A stretch of 64,000 bases of DNA from Bacillota bacterium (GTDB lineage: Bacteria > Bacillota_E > JAJZYS01 > JAJYTV01), in contig JAJZVM010000007.1 in the NCBI GenBank assembly GCA_021845645.1, positions 1-64,000 on the forward strand, read 5' to 3'. The position numbers were made by a program, and so were the translations under genes. Below, piece by piece: positions 62,972 through 64,000 of this stretch (the first letter of the stretch is position 1; each line of letters begins with the position of its first letter). The notes beneath the pieces were generated by a model, which worked only from the letters and a program-made list of their open reading frames with translations, ran no database searches and was not told where the DNA came from.

Positions 62972-64000
62972 GTGCCATCGTCGTTTTTTGGCATGGACAT
63001 TGCGAGCACCGCGCTCAGCGCCGCGCAGACGCTGATGGATGTCGCGGGTCAGAACATCGCGAACGACGCGACGCCTGGCTACTCCCAGCAGGTGGCGAAC
63101 CTCGTCGCCACGCCGCCCTACGCCCAGCCCGACATGGGGGGCCTTTACACACCGCAGCTCGGAACCGGCGTCGAGGTGCAGTCGGTTACCCGCGTGCGGG
63201 CGAATTATCTTGACGGGATTTATCGCACCACGCAGAGCGACGAGAGCTACTACTCGACCCGCACGAACTACCTGCAGGCCCTGCAGAGCGTTCTGAACGA
63301 GCCGGGGTCGAACGGCCTCTCGGCGTCGATGAACACGTTCTTCTCGAGCTACCAGACACTGTCGCAGAACCCGCAGAGCTCCGCGGCGCGCACGGTCGTG
63401 CAGCAGGACGGCGAGGCCCTTGCGGCGCAGGTCCAGCAGATCTACCAGGGGCTGCAGAGCGTGGGCGTGCAGGCGCAGAGCCAAGCCGGCCTGGACGCGC
63501 AGACGGTGAACTCGGACCTGCAGCAGCTCGCGAACCTCAATACGACCATCTCCCAGGCACAGGCCATCGGCCAGCAGCCGAACGACCTCCTGGATCAGCG
63601 CGACAACCTCCTCGACAGCCTGTCGAAGCTCATCAACATCAACTTCTCGACGCAGACCAGCACAGTGGGGTCCTTTGTCACGTCGCAGGTGACGGTCACG
63701 ATGCCGACCAGTTCGGGCAGCTCCGTCACGCTTGTGAGCGGAGGACAGTACGGCTCGCTGCAAGTGCAGCCGACCACGACGAGCCAGGCATCGTACGCGA
63801 GCGATACGACGGCACTTGGGCTTACTGCCCAGACGGATACGATCAACGGCGTTACGATCGCCGTGACCGCCACGGACACGCTCCAGTCGCTCGCGTCCAA
63901 GATCAACGCGGCGAATGCCGGCGTGACGGCTACCGTGGTGCCGAACGGCTCGCAGTACCAGCTCACGCTGACGTCGAACTCGAGCCAGCCGATCACAGGC
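62972..64000 (+). CDS. flgK: Flagellar hook-associated protein FlgK, 3' end beyond window
   Basis: 343 codons visible, frame open to the last base. GTG 62972 gives the family N-terminus PSSFFGMDIASTALSAAQTL; AAGGGGGGG is six bases upstream. The NIANDATPGYSQQVANL motif and the FFSSYQTLSQNPQSSAART stretch with a D0/D1 coiled coil are FlgK-like. It forms the first hook-filament junction ring. Confidence 0.95.
   Translation, partial: MPSSFFGMDIASTALSAAQTLMDVAGQNIANDATPGYSQQVANLVATPPYAQPDMGGLYTPQLGTGVEVQSVTRVRANYLDGIYRTTQSDESYYSTRTNYLQALQSVLNEPGSNGLSASMNTFFSSYQTLSQNPQSSAARTVVQQDGEALAAQVQQIYQGLQSVGVQAQSQAGLDAQTVNSDLQQLANLNTTISQAQAIGQQPNDLLDQRDNLLDSLSKLININFSTQTSTVGSFVTSQVTVTMPTSSGSSVTLVSGGQYGSLQVQPTTTSQASYASDTTALGLTAQTDTINGVTIAVTATDTLQSLASKINAANAGVTATVVPNGSQYQLTLTSNSSQPITG

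Noticed and set aside
1..64000. CRISPR arrays, tRNA or rRNA genes, phage genes
   Set aside because: No repeat-spacer pattern, tRNA T-arm or rRNA stretch was seen in reading the window; a tool scan would be needed to exclude short ones.

Overview
This window looks like a chromosome segment from a motile, high-GC, Gram-positive-type bacterium, most likely a high-GC Bacillota lineage of the Symbiobacterium, Thermaerobacter or Sulfobacillus kind. The evidence is SLH-domain surface proteins, a 3D plus NlpC/P60 wall hydrolase under a cyclic-di-AMP riboswitch, a CtpA-like protease, a DUF6115 gene directly after the motility sigma factor, an FlgM/FlgN/FlgK cluster, and many GTG and TTG starts behind strong GGAGG ribosome binding sites. 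No lipopolysaccharide or outer-membrane gene is seen. The genus is inferred, not shown.

Bases 1-7000, minus strand: a catabolic cluster running DUF3870, PrpF-family isomerase, MFS carrier, TcuA, TcuB and a small DUF2892 membrane protein. It fits uptake and oxidation of tricarballylate, possibly with trans-aconitate isomerisation. Bases 6830-11107: one very large membrane c-di-GMP protein (HAMP, GAF, PAS, GGDEF, a globin-like region, GAF, EAL, and a Cys/His tail).

Bases 11400-21000 are accessory. They hold a RelE/AbrB-type toxin-antitoxin pair with a probable frameshift in the antitoxin, a GNAT acetyltransferase, a CRP/FNR regulator, and a secreted CAP-SLH protein. A large tnpB-like gene here is cut by a 1.5-kb IS110-family element. 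Removing 17788-19290 restores the TnpB frame and its RuvC/zinc-ribbon region exactly. The element's leader contains two 7-base matches to its target and to its own end, as expected for a bridge RNA.

Bases 21000-31700 hold envelope and housekeeping genes: Fsr-like MFS, DUF59, CtpA-like S41 protease, an SLH protein, a structured non-coding stretch, the c-di-AMP riboswitch with its wall hydrolase, another MFS, NifU-like, Lgt and thioredoxin reductase.

Bases 31971-64000 are a chemotaxis and flagellar superoperon, almost all on the plus strand. Order: three chemoreceptors (with a small Sm-like gene and a CcdA-like gene between them), cheW, a rod/hook protein, motA, motB, a rod/hook protein, a lytic transglycosylase, flgE, flgB, fliE, fliG, fliH, fliI, fliJ, fliK, flgD, fliM, fliN, fliO, fliP, fliQ, fliR, flhB, flhA, flhF, a degenerate flhG, fliA, DUF6115, flgC, fliF, flgM, flgN and the start of flgK. 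Most neighbours overlap or touch, so the genes are probably co-transcribed and translationally coupled. flgC and fliF have moved away from flgB-fliE-fliG to the end of the block, and the FlhG homologue has lost its ATP-binding loop while keeping the DQxxxLR helix that stimulates FlhF.
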